A stretch of 64,000 nucleotides of DNA from Chitinimonas sp036961565 (GCF_036961565.1 NZ_JBAMDD010000011.1:62001-126000), one strand, 5' to 3'. Shown: positions 1 through 9,123, numbered from the stretch's first letter. Numbers and translations are program-made. Notes: generated by a model not told the origin, from the sequence alone.

Positions 1-90
1 AAACGATACCCGATAGGAATCCCGCCGCATGGCATAGGCCTCGGCAAAATCATCGGCCAGCTGGATGGGGGCAAGGCGCAGAGGCATCAT
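1..90 (-). CDS. Truncated gene downstream of hutC, possibly GNAT acetyltransferase
   Basis: Only the first 30 codons are in the window; the gene runs off the left edge. It begins with a double ATG (start at 90 or 87), 8 bases after the hutC stop, with AGGG upstream, so it is probably cotranscribed with hutC. The visible protein opens MMPLRLAPIQLADDF and continues into AYAMRRDSYRVSF. This recalls the N-terminus of some GNAT acetyltransferases, but 30 residues do not allow a firm call. It does not resemble HutU, HutI, HutG or HutD as far as I can judge. Confidence 0.5.
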   Translation of the reverse strand, partial: MMPLRLAPIQLADDFAEAYAMRRDSYRVSF

Positions 91-98
91 GGCCAGCC

Positions 99-794
99 CT
101 AGAAATGCCCGCTGAACTGATAGCGGCCGGCCGGGTGGTACAGGTTGGCCACGCTGGCCACCAGGCCACTGGAGTAGGTGCGGCGATGCAGCACCAAACA
201 GGGCTCGTCCTTGTCCATGGCCAGCCTAGCCTTGGCGGTACGATCCGGCCGGCGAGCCTCGATACGGTATTCCACCCGTGACAGGGGCGCGGCACGGGTC
301 AGGTATTCATTGGGGGTGATGCGGCTGTAATCCTGCTTGAGGTAGTCCGGCGCCAGCTGCGGATTGGCCCAGCGTTCCTCCAGCTGGATAGGCAGCCCGT
401 TCTCGCGATGCAGTATCAGCGAATAGAACAGCGGCGCCCCCACCTGCAGACCCATCTCGGCGGCCAGCGTGGTATCGGCCTTGACGGCCTGCAGCTTCAG
501 CAGCTCGGCCGTATGCTCATGCCCACGTGCGCGGATTTCCTCGGCGATGCTCTTGATATCGACCAGCGTGCTCTGGTACTTGGTGGCGGCCACAAAGGTG
601 CCCGCCCCTTGGCTACGGGTCAGCACCCCTTCGGCCGCCAGCTCGCGCACGGCGCGGTTGACTGTCATGCGGGCCACATCGAAGCGCTTGACCAGCTCGT
701 TCTCGCTGGGCACCTGGTCACCTGCACGCCAGCGGCCTGCCTGTATCTCGCTCAGCAGGTAGTCCTTGATCTGTTGGTAGGCCGGTGTGCTCAT
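99..794 (-). CDS. hutC: Histidine utilization repressor HutC (GntR family)
   Basis: A 231-residue GntR-family regulator of the HutC subfamily. An N-terminal winged helix-turn-helix (about residues 1-70, with the hallmark PSENELVKRFDVARMTVNRA) is followed by a UTRA ligand-binding domain (about 90-225). In this family urocanate is the inducer that releases the repressor from hut operators. It lies 157 bp downstream of hutH on the same strand, and a HutC-like palindrome sits before hutH, which supports local autoregulation through the hutH transcript. The gap to hutH holds a 17-nt hairpin. hutU, hutI and hutG are not in the window. Confidence 0.93.
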   Translation of the reverse strand: MSTPAYQQIKDYLLSEIQAGRWRAGDQVPSENELVKRFDVARMTVNRAVRELAAEGVLTRSQGAGTFVAATKYQSTLVDIKSIAEEIRARGHEHTAELLKLQAVKADTTLAAEMGLQVGAPLFYSLILHRENGLPIQLEERWANPQLAPDYLKQDYSRITPNEYLTRAAPLSRVEYRIEARRPDRTAKARLAMDKDEPCLVLHRRTYSSGLVASVANLYHPAGRYQFSGHF

Positions 795-809
795 TTTCTT
801 CTCACCTCA

Positions 810-826
810 GAGCCCGTCATGGGCTC
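810..826. repeat. 17-nt hairpin GAGCCC-N5-GGGCTC in the hutH-hutC gap
   Basis: Six-base perfect arms (810-815 and 821-826) around a 5-nt loop. A relative with 14 of 17 identical bases lies at 5021-5037. No T-run follows on either strand, so it is not a clear terminator. It could be a dispersed small palindrome or a processing hairpin that tunes hutC relative to hutH. Confidence 0.4.
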
Positions 827-951
827 CAGTCATCGCTGCTTGTAGCGCATTCCACGGGTGCCAGGGCAGACCCTTAGCCTCAAGATTGCCTGCCCCAGCA
901 AGCCCCGTGATTGTATCCACGCACCGCCGACTAGGCGCGTGGCACGCCGTC

Positions 952-2481
952 TCAGGCCTGCGAATCGAAGCGGAACGGCGCCAGCTTGGCAAAAGCCCCG
1001 TCGCGCACCAACTGGGTGATGGCCTCGATATCGGGCGCAAAGTAGCGGTCGATATCGTAATGCGGCACCTTGCCACGGATCAGCGCCATGGCGGCCAGCA
1101 AGCGTGGTGAGGTCTGGTGCGGTGCACGCAGATCCACCCCCTGGGCAGCAGCCAGCAGTTCTATCGCCAGGATATGCGCCACATTCTCGGCAATATCACC
1201 CAGCTTGCGGGCAGCGAAGGTTGCCATGGACACATGGTCTTCCTGGTTGGCCGAGGTAGGCAGCGAATCCACCGAGGCCGGATGCGCCAGGGTCTTGTTC
1301 TCGCTGGCCAGCGCAGCCGCCGTCACATGGGCAATCATGAAGCCGGAATTCACCCCGCCATCCTTCACCAGGAAGGGCGGCAGGCCGGACAGTGTCGCAT
1401 CGATCAGCAGTGCGATACGACGCTCGGCCAGCGCACCGATTTCGGAGACCGCTATGGCCAGGTTGTCGGCAGCGAAGGCCACCGGCTCGGCGTGGAAGTT
1501 ACCGCCGGACAGCACTTCATTGGTATCGGGGAACACCAGCGGGTTGTCGGAAACCGCATCGGCCTCACGCAGCAGCACATTGGCGGCATGGCGCATCTGG
1601 TCCAGGCAGGCGCCCATCACCTGCGGCTGGCAGCGCAGGCTGTAAGGGTCCTGCACCTTGTCGCATTCCTTGTGGCTGGCATTGATGGCGGAACCATCGA
1701 GCAGCTGACGATAGGCCGCCGCCGCTTCAATCTGGCCGGCATGGCCACGCAGCTCGTGGATACGGCGGTCAAACGGCACCACCGAGCCAGCTGCCGCGTC
1801 CACACTCAAGGCACCGGCCACCAGGCCGGTCTGGTACAGGTCTTCAATGGCATACAGGTTCACCAGCGCAATGGCGGTGGAAGCCTGGGTACCATTGAGC
1901 AGGGCCAGGCCTTCCTTGGCACCCAGGGTCATGGGGCTGAGGCCAACACGGGCCAGGCCTTCCACGGCCGGCAGGAACTTGCCATCCACCATCACCTCGC
2001 CCACACCCAGCAGCACGGCTGCCATATGGGCCAGGGGGGCCAGATCACCCGACGCCCCAACCGAACCCTTGGCAGGGATGCTGGGCAGCACATCGGCGTT
2101 CAGCAGCTTGAGCAGCGCCGTGATCACCTCCAGCCGTATGCCGGAATAACCACGGCCCATGCTGGAAATCTTGAGCGTCAGCAACAGGCGCACCATGGGT
2201 GCGGGCAGCGGCGCACCCACGCCCACCGCGTGTGACAGCACCAGGTTCTTTTGCAGCAGCTCCAGCTGATCGGCCGGGATATGGGTGGATGCCAGGCGGC
2301 CAAAACCGGTATTGATGCCATAAGCTGGCGCCCCCTTGGCCACAATGGCCGCCACCGCGCGCGCGCCGGCCTCAATGCCGGGCACAGCAGCGGGGTCCAG
2401 CGTCAGCTGCACACCGCCCGCCATGATGGCGCGCAGTTGCTTGTGGGTCAGTTTACCGGGGGTCAGGGTCATGGCTTGCAT
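952..2481 (-). CDS. hutH: Histidine ammonia-lyase HutH
   Basis: A 509-residue enzyme of the aromatic amino acid lyase family that deaminates L-histidine to trans-urocanate, the first step of histidine degradation. The MIO-forming Ala-Ser-Gly triad is visible in GSVGASGDLAPLAHMA at about residues 140-155, and the family blocks GSAINASHKECDKVQDPYSL and QEDHVSMATFAARK are intact. The length is normal. The start at 2481 (MQAMTLTPGKLT) has GAGAGA upstream; the second Met, three codons later, is an alternative. It is the first gene of a hutH-hutC unit with an operator palindrome about 50 bp upstream. Confidence 0.97.
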   Translation of the reverse strand: MQAMTLTPGKLTHKQLRAIMAGGVQLTLDPAAVPGIEAGARAVAAIVAKGAPAYGINTGFGRLASTHIPADQLELLQKNLVLSHAVGVGAPLPAPMVRLLLTLKISSMGRGYSGIRLEVITALLKLLNADVLPSIPAKGSVGASGDLAPLAHMAAVLLGVGEVMVDGKFLPAVEGLARVGLSPMTLGAKEGLALLNGTQASTAIALVNLYAIEDLYQTGLVAGALSVDAAAGSVVPFDRRIHELRGHAGQIEAAAAYRQLLDGSAINASHKECDKVQDPYSLRCQPQVMGACLDQMRHAANVLLREADAVSDNPLVFPDTNEVLSGGNFHAEPVAFAADNLAIAVSEIGALAERRIALLIDATLSGLPPFLVKDGGVNSGFMIAHVTAAALASENKTLAHPASVDSLPTSANQEDHVSMATFAARKLGDIAENVAHILAIELLAAAQGVDLRAPHQTSPRLLAAMALIRGKVPHYDIDRYFAPDIEAITQLVRDGAFAKLAPFRFDSQA

Positions 2482-2532
2482 GGTGTCTCTCGCATCGGAT
2501 GATCGAATGAAACACAGATTACTCGTCTACAT

Positions 2533-2544
2533 TTGTATAGACAA
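2533..2544. promoter_or_regulatory. Probable HutC operator upstream of hutH
   Basis: The palindrome TTGTATAGACAA lies 52 bp before the hutH ATG and fits the TTGTAT-N2-ACAA pattern of HutC/GntR-type operators. It sits inside a larger inverted repeat GTCTA-N8-TAGAC at 2525-2542. On the minus strand TTGTCT could serve as a weak -35, so bound HutC would block RNA polymerase. The function is inferred from pattern and position. Confidence 0.6.
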
Positions 2545-2685
2545 GATCGATTGCAAAAAAACCTGAACCACGAGGGAAATCCCCCAGCCATCGATAGCCC
2601 GCCACGCGCACCAGAAGCCTGGGACAGGCGCCTGTGCCATCCGCCCCCCACACTGGCACAAACTCAGGCCATACGGGCTGCCCTG

Positions 2686-4824
2686 CTATTGCTTGGGCGC
2701 AGCGGCCACAGGCTTGGCGGCGCTACCCAGCTTCTCCCGCAGGGCTGTGGTATCGAGCTTGTAGCTGGGCGAGGCCAGCGGGCCGCTGATCTGTATCGGC
2801 ACCTGCACACCCTTCAGGGCATCGAGTTCGGGCACGCCACTGCCACCACGCACAGTGGCATTGAGCAGGTAGTCCACCTCGCCCTGGCCTATATCGATAC
2901 GGCCATCGCCTGCCAGATTCAGGAATGGCGCACGTATGACCAGATCACGGCTCTCGGCCACGCCTTCCTTGATCACGAAACGGGCGCTGAGGTCGGAAAA
3001 GCGGGTACGCCGGGCCACGTCCGCCGGTATGGCACCACCAGTCAGCCTGGCCAGGTTGCTACGCAGGCCGCGCAATACATCGCCCACATCCAGTCCGGCA
3101 ATGGCGCCTCGGGTCAGCATCAGATCCACCCGCCCCGACATACCCTGGCGCAGTGCCGCAATACTGCCGGCCGGTGCCGTGATATCCAGATTAAGCGTGC
3201 CCCGGCCTGACAGGCGGTCTATGCCGAAGGTATCGGACATCAGTGCCGCCACCTCCATACCGGTCAGTGTCTGCAACATATGCAGCCGGGGTTTGGTGCC
3301 CCCTTCCAGCAACAGCTTGCCATTGAGCTGGCCACCGTAGATATCCGCCCGCAGCGGATCGAGCTTGAGCTGGCGCCGCTTGGTGTCCACATGCGTCTGC
3401 AGGTTGAATACCCGGAAACGGCCTATATCCAGCTCGCCTATGCGCACCTCGCCACGTGCCACCAGGCCGCTCAGCCAATCCAGCGACAGCGGCTGTGCCG
3501 GGTCCAGCAGCGGCGCCGCCTCGGCATTAGGCAGGTAGGGGGTAAGGTCGAGCTTGGCCAGATCCAGGGCAAAGGCATAGCGCGAGGAGACAAAATCCTC
3601 CAGCGACAGCAGTGCCGTAACCGGCGCCCCATCCAACTGGCCCCGGCTATCCCAGTCGAAGCGCTCCCGCTCCAGATCGACCGCCGTGCGCCCAGCCAGC
3701 GCCAGCTTGATGGCCCCTTGCGGCAAAGCCTTGTTACGGTATGAGCCGGTCAGGGTAAAGGCCGGCAACTCCATCGTGCGCCAGTTGCCCATGCGCAAGG
3801 GGCTCTCTATCTCGAGCTGGGCGTTCTGGGTGTCATCCAGCAGTTGCAGGGTCAGCCTGGCCTGGTCGGCAGCCAGGCCGCCCGTGGGCTCCGCAGCCAG
3901 CCGTGCCAGCCTCAGCTGGCCAGCGATTTCGCTGAGCCGGCTCTTGATACCGAACTCCGCCTCAATCTCGCCCGTTGCCAGCCCGCCCTCGCCACCACGC
4001 AGCGCCGGCGTTCTAAGCTTGGCCTGCCAGCGCTGCTCACCCCGCTGCACGGTTGCCTGCGCCACCACCTGCTGCAGCTGCGCCCGCCATGGCAAGGCCC
4101 CCAGCTCCAGGTCGCCCGCCAGCTCGAACCGTCCATCGCGCCATTCTGGCGTCTGCGCATTGATGGCCAGGCGGAACTGCTTGAGCCTGGCCGCCAGCTT
4201 AGCCCGGTCTACCCGCAGCTTGCTATCCACCCGCAGCCCACCGCCCCAGTCCGGCGCCGTCAGTTGCCCCACCACCGTTACCGCGCCATTCTCCCCCTCA
4301 GGGTCCAGCGCGTGCAGGTCTAGCTTGCGAAACCGGGTCGTGGCGCCATGGGCGTCCTGCCAATTCAGCGCTGCCGACACCAGGTCCACCCGCTCCGGCC
4401 GCCAATCCACGCGACCAGGCTTGGGGCGCCGCGCCAGCAGGTCGTCGATATTGAGTGTGCCATCCAGGCGCTGGTAGGCATTCACCACCAGGCCTTCAAC
4501 CCGGGCATCGACCAGCTCGGCCCTGCCCTTCACTAGCCCCCCCCAACCCAGCGAAAAGCGCGCGCTTTCAAAGTGGGCAAACAGGGCGCGGCCATCCGGC
4601 TCGCTGATGGTCAGGTCTTCCAGGGTGACATTGGGACGCGGCAACAAGGCCAGGCGCAAGGCGCCTATCTCGACCTTGCGGCCCAGCGAATCACTGGCAT
4701 CAGCAGCCAGCTTGTCGCCCAGCGCGCTGAGGTTGAATAGCGGCACGGCCACCACCACCGCCAGTAAAAAGGCGAAGGCATAAAGGCAGCGGCGTAGCCG
4801 TGGGGGAATCTGATACAAAGGCAT
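2686..4824 (-). CDS. AsmA family protein
   Basis: A 712-residue AsmA-like protein. An N-terminal signal anchor (about residues 12-32, hydrophobic run FAFLLAVVVAVPLFNL) is followed by the AsmA start region, with LGRKVEIGALRLALLPRPN and its ISEPDGRALF segment. The C-terminal AsmA-2 region has VDYLLNATVRGGSGVPELDA and the ending IQISGPLASPSY. Family members are inner-membrane-anchored periplasmic proteins linked to outer-membrane biogenesis and proposed bridge-like lipid carriers. It is followed on the same strand by hutH after about 200 bp, and I see no functional link to the hut genes. Confidence 0.85.
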   Translation of the reverse strand: MPLYQIPPRLRRCLYAFAFLLAVVVAVPLFNLSALGDKLAADASDSLGRKVEIGALRLALLPRPNVTLEDLTISEPDGRALFAHFESARFSLGWGGLVKGRAELVDARVEGLVVNAYQRLDGTLNIDDLLARRPKPGRVDWRPERVDLVSAALNWQDAHGATTRFRKLDLHALDPEGENGAVTVVGQLTAPDWGGGLRVDSKLRVDRAKLAARLKQFRLAINAQTPEWRDGRFELAGDLELGALPWRAQLQQVVAQATVQRGEQRWQAKLRTPALRGGEGGLATGEIEAEFGIKSRLSEIAGQLRLARLAAEPTGGLAADQARLTLQLLDDTQNAQLEIESPLRMGNWRTMELPAFTLTGSYRNKALPQGAIKLALAGRTAVDLERERFDWDSRGQLDGAPVTALLSLEDFVSSRYAFALDLAKLDLTPYLPNAEAAPLLDPAQPLSLDWLSGLVARGEVRIGELDIGRFRVFNLQTHVDTKRRQLKLDPLRADIYGGQLNGKLLLEGGTKPRLHMLQTLTGMEVAALMSDTFGIDRLSGRGTLNLDITAPAGSIAALRQGMSGRVDLMLTRGAIAGLDVGDVLRGLRSNLARLTGGAIPADVARRTRFSDLSARFVIKEGVAESRDLVIRAPFLNLAGDGRIDIGQGEVDYLLNATVRGGSGVPELDALKGVQVPIQISGPLASPSYKLDTTALREKLGSAAKPVAAAPKQ

Positions 4825-5020
4825 GGCCCGATTATGCCTGCGGCAAGGCTCACCATGCCACGACCCTTGCAGGATTTATATTTGCCAAAATACAAATCCA
4901 GCGCTTGCGGATATCGCCACTGACCAGCCCACCGGGCGCGACGCCCTGCCAACTGGCACCCATGCGGTGAAAAGCCCATAACCCGGCACCTGTACAGCCC
5001 GCACTACCAATCAGTGGCCT

Positions 5021-5037
5021 GAGCCCATCACAGGCTC
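5021..5037. repeat. 17-nt hairpin GAGCC-N7-GGCTC before the thioesterase
   Basis: Arms at 5021-5025 and 5033-5037. It shares 14 of 17 bases with the hairpin at 810-826. It immediately precedes the more upstream of two possible ATG starts (5039) for the thioesterase, which argues for the downstream start. Confidence 0.35.
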
Positions 5038-5074
5038 TATGATGCGCCCATCCTCACTCACGAGCCCATCGAGC

Positions 5075-5500
5075 ATGAGCAATCCACATATTACCGAGAT
5101 CAAGGTACGCGGCTACCACCTGGATCTGTACGGCCACGTCAACAATGCCCGCTATCTGGAGTTCCTGGAAGAAGCCCGCTGGGGCTTTACCGAAGACCAC
5201 GGCTCGCTGGACTTCTTCAGCCAGGCCGGCCTCGCCTTTGTCATCGTCAACATCAATATCAACTACCGCCGTGCCGCACTGATGGGCGAAGAACTGAGCA
5301 TCGCCACCGCCATGCAGAAGATAGGCAGCCGCAGCGCCGTCATCCATCAGGTCGTCAGCCTCAAGGGCAGCGATACCGTCATCGCCGAGGCGGATGTCAC
5401 CTTCGTGATCTTCGACGCCAAGCAGGGCAGCGCCATCGCCATGGATGGCGAGCTACGCACCATGTTCGAGCGCTTGCCGCACTGGCCGCCAGCCGGCTGA
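5075..5500 (+). CDS. Acyl-CoA thioesterase, 4HBT/YbgC-like hotdog fold
   Basis: A 141-residue single-domain hotdog thioesterase of the 4-hydroxybenzoyl-CoA thioesterase type. The YbgC-like catalytic block HLDLYGHVNNARYLEFLEEA is at residues 11-30, with the Asp general base in HLD. The chosen start (MSNPHITEI) places the motif as in relatives. An in-frame ATG at 5039 would add 12 residues but lies directly after a hairpin. The natural substrate is unknown. The gene stands alone between minus-strand genes and shares a bidirectional terminator with the chemotaxis receptor gene. Confidence 0.85.
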   Translation: MSNPHITEIKVRGYHLDLYGHVNNARYLEFLEEARWGFTEDHGSLDFFSQAGLAFVIVNININYRRAALMGEELSIATAMQKIGSRSAVIHQVVSLKGSDTVIAEADVTFVIFDAKQGSAIAMDGELRTMFERLPHWPPAG

Positions 5501-5523
5501 TACCGCAAGCCGCCAGAAGACGC

Positions 5524-5553
5524 AAAAAGCCCAGACAAGGTCTTGGGCTTTTT
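5524..5553. terminator. Bidirectional intrinsic terminator
   Basis: AAAAAGCCC and GGGCTTTTT form a stem flanked by A and T runs between the convergent thioesterase (stop 5500) and chemotaxis receptor (stop 5574) genes. It can terminate transcription from both sides. Confidence 0.85.
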
Positions 5554-5573
5554 GTGTGTCTTGCAAGCCTAGC

Positions 5574-7187
5574 TCACACCCGGTAGCGCGACACCGTCAC
5601 CTGCATCTGGTTGGCCAAGGCCTGCAACTGGTTGGCCGCATCCGCCGTGACGCCAGCAGCACCGCTGGTTTCCTCCGACATCTGGGCGATGCGCTCAACC
5701 TGCTGGGCGATATTGGTACTGGCCGCGCTCTGCTCGCGGATGGCATGGCTGATATCGTCCACCATTTCCACCACCTGGCCCGAGCCCTGCCGTATCTGCA
5801 ATATGGTCTCGCCGGCCCCCCTGGCCTTTTCCACGCCGACATCAACCCGCTCCACCACCTCGCGCATACGGCTCACCGCCGCCTCCGCCCCCTGCTGTAT
5901 GGTGGCGATCAGGGCACCTATCTCCTGCGTGGATACCGAGGTACGCTCCGCCAGCTTGCGCACTTCGTCGGCCACCACGGCGAACCCCCGTCCCTGCTCA
6001 CCTGCGCGGGCTGCCTCGATGGCGGCGTTCAGCGCCAGCAGATTGGTCTGGTCCGCCACGTCCTTGATCACGCTGACCACGGCGCCGATATTGGCGCTCT
6101 CACGGGCCAGCAGATTGATCTGTTCCGAGGCGTCCGCCACCCGCTCGGCAATGCCATTGATCTCAGCCACCGTGGCCTTGATCACCACCTCGCCCTCGCC
6201 CGCCATATCACCCGACCGCCGCGACATGGTATTGGCCTCGTTGGCCCGGTCGGCCACATGGTTGATGCTGACAGTCACTTGCTCCACCGTCGCCGCCATA
6301 TTGGCGGCCGACTCACTGGCCGAGGTGGAACTGTGCGACATCTGCCGGGCGGCGTCGGCCATGCCGTTGGCCTGGCCCGCCACGCCATCGACACCGCTGG
6401 CGATATCCCGGAAGCTAGTCTGCAAGGTATCGAGCAGGCGATTGAAGGCGGCCACCGTCATGCCCACCTCGTCGCGGCTGCTGATAGGCACGCGCTGGGT
6501 AAAGTCGAGGTCCCGACCTATGCGCTCCACCGTACGCTCCATCAAGGCCAGCGGGCCGGAGACCGCGCCGTAGATCCACCAGCCAAACCCCACCAGCACC
6601 AGCACGCCCAGGGCAATCACCACCATGAACAGATTGCGTGATGACTCATACACGCTTTCCGCCTCCAGTGCCGCAGCCTCCTGCATCTTGATGTTGTAAC
6701 CCGCCATCTTCTCGATGGAAGCCTGTAATACCTGCTCGGCCGGTATCACCTTGCCATACAGGGCCGCTACCGCCTGGTCGGCCTGGGCCGCGCTGGAGCT
6801 TTTCAGGGCCTCGGCATAGCCGGCCTGATAGGTCTCGAAGGCCGTTTTCATGGCGCCATAATTGGCCTTGTCGGTCGCATCCGAGGCAAAGCTGGCATAG
6901 CCATCCACCGCCAGCTTGGCCTTGCTGACAGCCTCATCCACCTTCTGGTTGAAGGCTTTCTTGAGGTCCACATCCTCTTCCATGATGTGGGACAGCAGCA
7001 AAGCCCGCATCTCGCGGTAGGCAATGGCAATATCGTTGGTGGCCTGGACCCGGGGAATACTTTCGACGGTGAGCGACTGCACCTGGTTGTTCAGTGAAAC
7101 AAAGGCCTTCAGGCCTATGCCACCCACCGCAAGCAGTGCAACCAGGGCAACAGCCAGCATCACGACAAGACGCTTGCCTATGGACAT
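5574..7187 (-). CDS. Methyl-accepting chemotaxis protein (4HB sensor, HAMP)
   Basis: A 537-residue receptor. TM1 lies at about residues 7-29, a four-helix-bundle periplasmic sensor at about 30-185 and TM2 at about 188-208. A HAMP domain follows, then a signalling coiled coil whose conserved hairpin tip reads GRGFAVVADEVRKLAERT, the CheA/CheW contact site. The start at 7187 (MSIGKRLVVML) is chosen because AAGGAA precedes it; a longer in-frame start at 7253 adds a Gly/Arg-rich stretch that is unlikely to be real. There is no C-terminal CheR-tethering pentapeptide (the protein ends VSRYRV). The ligand is unknown. It stands alone, with no che genes nearby. Confidence 0.93.
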   Translation of the reverse strand: MSIGKRLVVMLAVALVALLAVGGIGLKAFVSLNNQVQSLTVESIPRVQATNDIAIAYREMRALLLSHIMEEDVDLKKAFNQKVDEAVSKAKLAVDGYASFASDATDKANYGAMKTAFETYQAGYAEALKSSSAAQADQAVAALYGKVIPAEQVLQASIEKMAGYNIKMQEAAALEAESVYESSRNLFMVVIALGVLVLVGFGWWIYGAVSGPLALMERTVERIGRDLDFTQRVPISSRDEVGMTVAAFNRLLDTLQTSFRDIASGVDGVAGQANGMADAARQMSHSSTSASESAANMAATVEQVTVSINHVADRANEANTMSRRSGDMAGEGEVVIKATVAEINGIAERVADASEQINLLARESANIGAVVSVIKDVADQTNLLALNAAIEAARAGEQGRGFAVVADEVRKLAERTSVSTQEIGALIATIQQGAEAAVSRMREVVERVDVGVEKARGAGETILQIRQGSGQVVEMVDDISHAIREQSAASTNIAQQVERIAQMSEETSGAAGVTADAANQLQALANQMQVTVSRYRV

Positions 7188-7378
7188 ATCGGTGTTCCTT
7201 TCTGGATTTCGTCTTCGCCTGCTGCCAGCGAAGCCGAGCGCGCCGGCCCGCATTGCTCAGCGCCCACCCAGAAAGGTATCAACTGCCGCAGCAACGCACG
7301 CCGGGCACAGCCAGCCTGCGCTGCCCCAAGTCGAGTAAATACACTATAGCGTTGGCGCCAGCAGGATGCTGACCTGAA

Positions 7379-8449
7379 TCAAACGATGATGCCGCCCCCC
7401 AGGCAGGCCTCGCCGTCATACAGCACGGCAGACTGTCCGGGCGTCACCGCCCACTGCGGTGCATCGAACCGCAGCCTGGCCACGCCGTCGCGCACTTCCA
7501 GCAGCTCGCAGCTGGCATCTGCCTGGCGATAGCGCGTCTTGGCGGTATATCGGCCAGGCCTGGGCGCCTCGTCTGCCACCCAGCTGAGTTGGTCGGCCAG
7601 CAAGGTATCTTTCAGCAGCAGCGGATGATCATGGCCTTGCACCACAATCAGTTCATTGGCCGCCATGTCCTTGCCCGCCACATACCAGGGTTCGCCCGGC
7701 CCACCTATATTCAACCCCTGGCGCTGGCCCAGGGTGTAATACATCAGGCCCATATGCTCGCCCACCGTACGGCCCTCGGGCGTACGCATGCGGCCAGGCA
7801 CCTTGGGCAGGTAGCGGTTGAGGAACTCACGGAAAGGACGCTCACCGATAAAGCAGATGCCGGTGGAATCCTTCTTGGCATGGTTGGGTAGCTTGATCTC
7901 CGCCGCAATCTGCCGCACCTCGGTCTTGCGCATCCCCCCCAGCGGGAACACCGCCCGTGAAACCTGGTACTGGCTCAGGCGATACAGGAAATAGCTCTGG
8001 TCCTTGGTTTCATCCACCCCGCGCAGCAAGCGGGTGCGCCCATCGGCGGCCAGGTCGATGCCGGCATAGTGGCCGGTGGCAATCTTCTCGGCCCCCAGGC
8101 TGATGGCATAGTCCAGAAACGCCTTGAACTTGATCTCGGCATTGCACAACACATCGGGATTGGGCGTGCGCCCTGCCTGGTACTCGCTCAGGAAATAAGC
8201 GAACACCCTGTCCTTGTACTCGCTGGCAAAGTTCACCAGCTCGATATCGATGCCCACCAGGTCGGCCACTGCAATGGCGTCGCGTGAGTCTTCCTTGATC
8301 GAGCAGAACTCATCGCTGTTGTCATCTTCCCAGTTCTGCATGAATACGCCGACCACGTCTATCCCCTGCTGCTTGAGCAGCCAGGCGGTTACCGAGGAAT
8401 CCACGCCGCCCGATAGGCCGACGACTATGCGCTGGGTCTTGTCAGTCAC
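7379..8449 (-). CDS. mnmA: tRNA 2-thiouridylase MnmA
   Basis: About 356 residues. It thiolates U34 of tRNA-Lys, Glu and Gln, using sulfur relayed to the enzyme. The ATP PP-loop GLSGGVDSS is at the N-terminus. The two catalytic cysteines are in NPDVLCNAEIKF and STGICFIGERPF. The start is ambiguous: GTG at 8449 has AGAAGAG at good spacing, while a TTG at 8455 has the same signal too close. It lies 111 bp downstream of nudJ on the same strand, a common pairing in proteobacteria. Confidence 0.95.
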   Translation of the reverse strand: MTDKTQRIVVGLSGGVDSSVTAWLLKQQGIDVVGVFMQNWEDDNSDEFCSIKEDSRDAIAVADLVGIDIELVNFASEYKDRVFAYFLSEYQAGRTPNPDVLCNAEIKFKAFLDYAISLGAEKIATGHYAGIDLAADGRTRLLRGVDETKDQSYFLYRLSQYQVSRAVFPLGGMRKTEVRQIAAEIKLPNHAKKDSTGICFIGERPFREFLNRYLPKVPGRMRTPEGRTVGEHMGLMYYTLGQRQGLNIGGPGEPWYVAGKDMAANELIVVQGHDHPLLLKDTLLADQLSWVADEAPRPGRYTAKTRYRQADASCELLEVRDGVARLRFDAPQWAVTPGQSAVLYDGEACLGGGIIV

Positions 8450-8560
8450 AAGCAATACTCTTCTGCGGCCTGGGCCGCGTTGTCGGGATAGGTTCTACCT
8501 GCCAAGGGCAAGGCAACACTTTCCCCAAATTAGCACTTCATCCGGCGGCCTGGCTGGCGC

Positions 8561-9097
8561 TCAAGCAACATCTTTGTCGTAGTGGCAGATCAGGTCCAGC
8601 GGATAGCGCCGTCCCGCACGGTAATCCTCTATGCACTGCAGCACCAGTGGGCTGCGGTGCTGCGCCTGGCAGGCAAGGACTTCCTCATAGCTCAGCCATA
8701 CGGCACGGACGATACCGTCGTCCAGCACCGCCAACACTTCGCCCGGCCTCGCCTCGGCCGCAAACCGATGGCTACAGACCGCCAACCCGGCAGCCTGGCC
8801 AGGCGCCAGGTCGGCGGCGTAGGCAAAGCGCAGATAGGTCAGCCCGGGCTTGCCGGGCGGTGACCATTGGTAGATGCCCACCAGGGCCGTGGGGCACACC
8901 TGGTAAGCCGTTTCCTCGCGAGCCTCACGTATGGCCGCAACCAGCAATGACTCATCATCATCCAGATGTCCCGCCGGCTGGTTGTAGCGGCGACCGTGCT
9001 CGGTCAGCTCTTCGACCAGCAGATAGCGCCCGGCCTGCTCGACCAGCACAGCCACGGTGGTATTCGGTTTCCAGATGGGGTCGGACACGGTGCACAC
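8561..9097 (-). CDS. nudJ: NUDIX hydrolase, NudJ-like phosphatase
   Basis: A 178-residue Nudix protein. The Nudix box runs G-x5-E-x7-REAREE from GHLDDDE to EETAY at about residues 43-65. In NudJ the enzyme hydrolyses thiamine pyrophosphate precursors and nucleotide diphosphates or triphosphates; the exact substrate here is inferred from similarity and from the mnmA neighbour. The start is GTG at 9097 with AAGG close by; a second in-frame GTG at 9088 is possible. Confidence 0.85.
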   Translation of the reverse strand: MCTVSDPIWKPNTTVAVLVEQAGRYLLVEELTEHGRRYNQPAGHLDDDESLLVAAIREAREETAYQVCPTALVGIYQWSPPGKPGLTYLRFAYAADLAPGQAAGLAVCSHRFAAEARPGEVLAVLDDGIVRAVWLSYEEVLACQAQHRSPLVLQCIEDYRAGRRYPLDLICHYDKDVA

Positions 9098-9106
9098 AAG
9101 CCTTGC

Positions 9107-9123
9107 AGCGGGAAAATCCCGCT
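9107..9123 (-). promoter_or_regulatory. Leader hairpin and possible -10 before nudJ
   Basis: Seven-base perfect arms (AGCGGGA and TCCCGCT) around a 3-nt loop lie 10 bases before the nudJ GTG. On the minus strand they are preceded by TAAAAT (9124-9129), a plausible -10 box, although the nearest -35 candidate (TTGAAC) is only 14 bases away. If that -10 is used, the hairpin is at the very 5' end of the mRNA. Confidence 0.35.

Noticed and set aside
911..920. TTGTATCCAC in the hutH-hutC gap as a second HutC operator
   Set aside because: Only one half matches; the second half-site ACAA is missing.
2624..2635. Perfect 12-bp palindrome ACAGGCGCCTGT after the AsmA-like gene
   Set aside because: No loop and no T-run, so it cannot act as an intrinsic terminator; too short and common in GC-rich DNA to call an operator.
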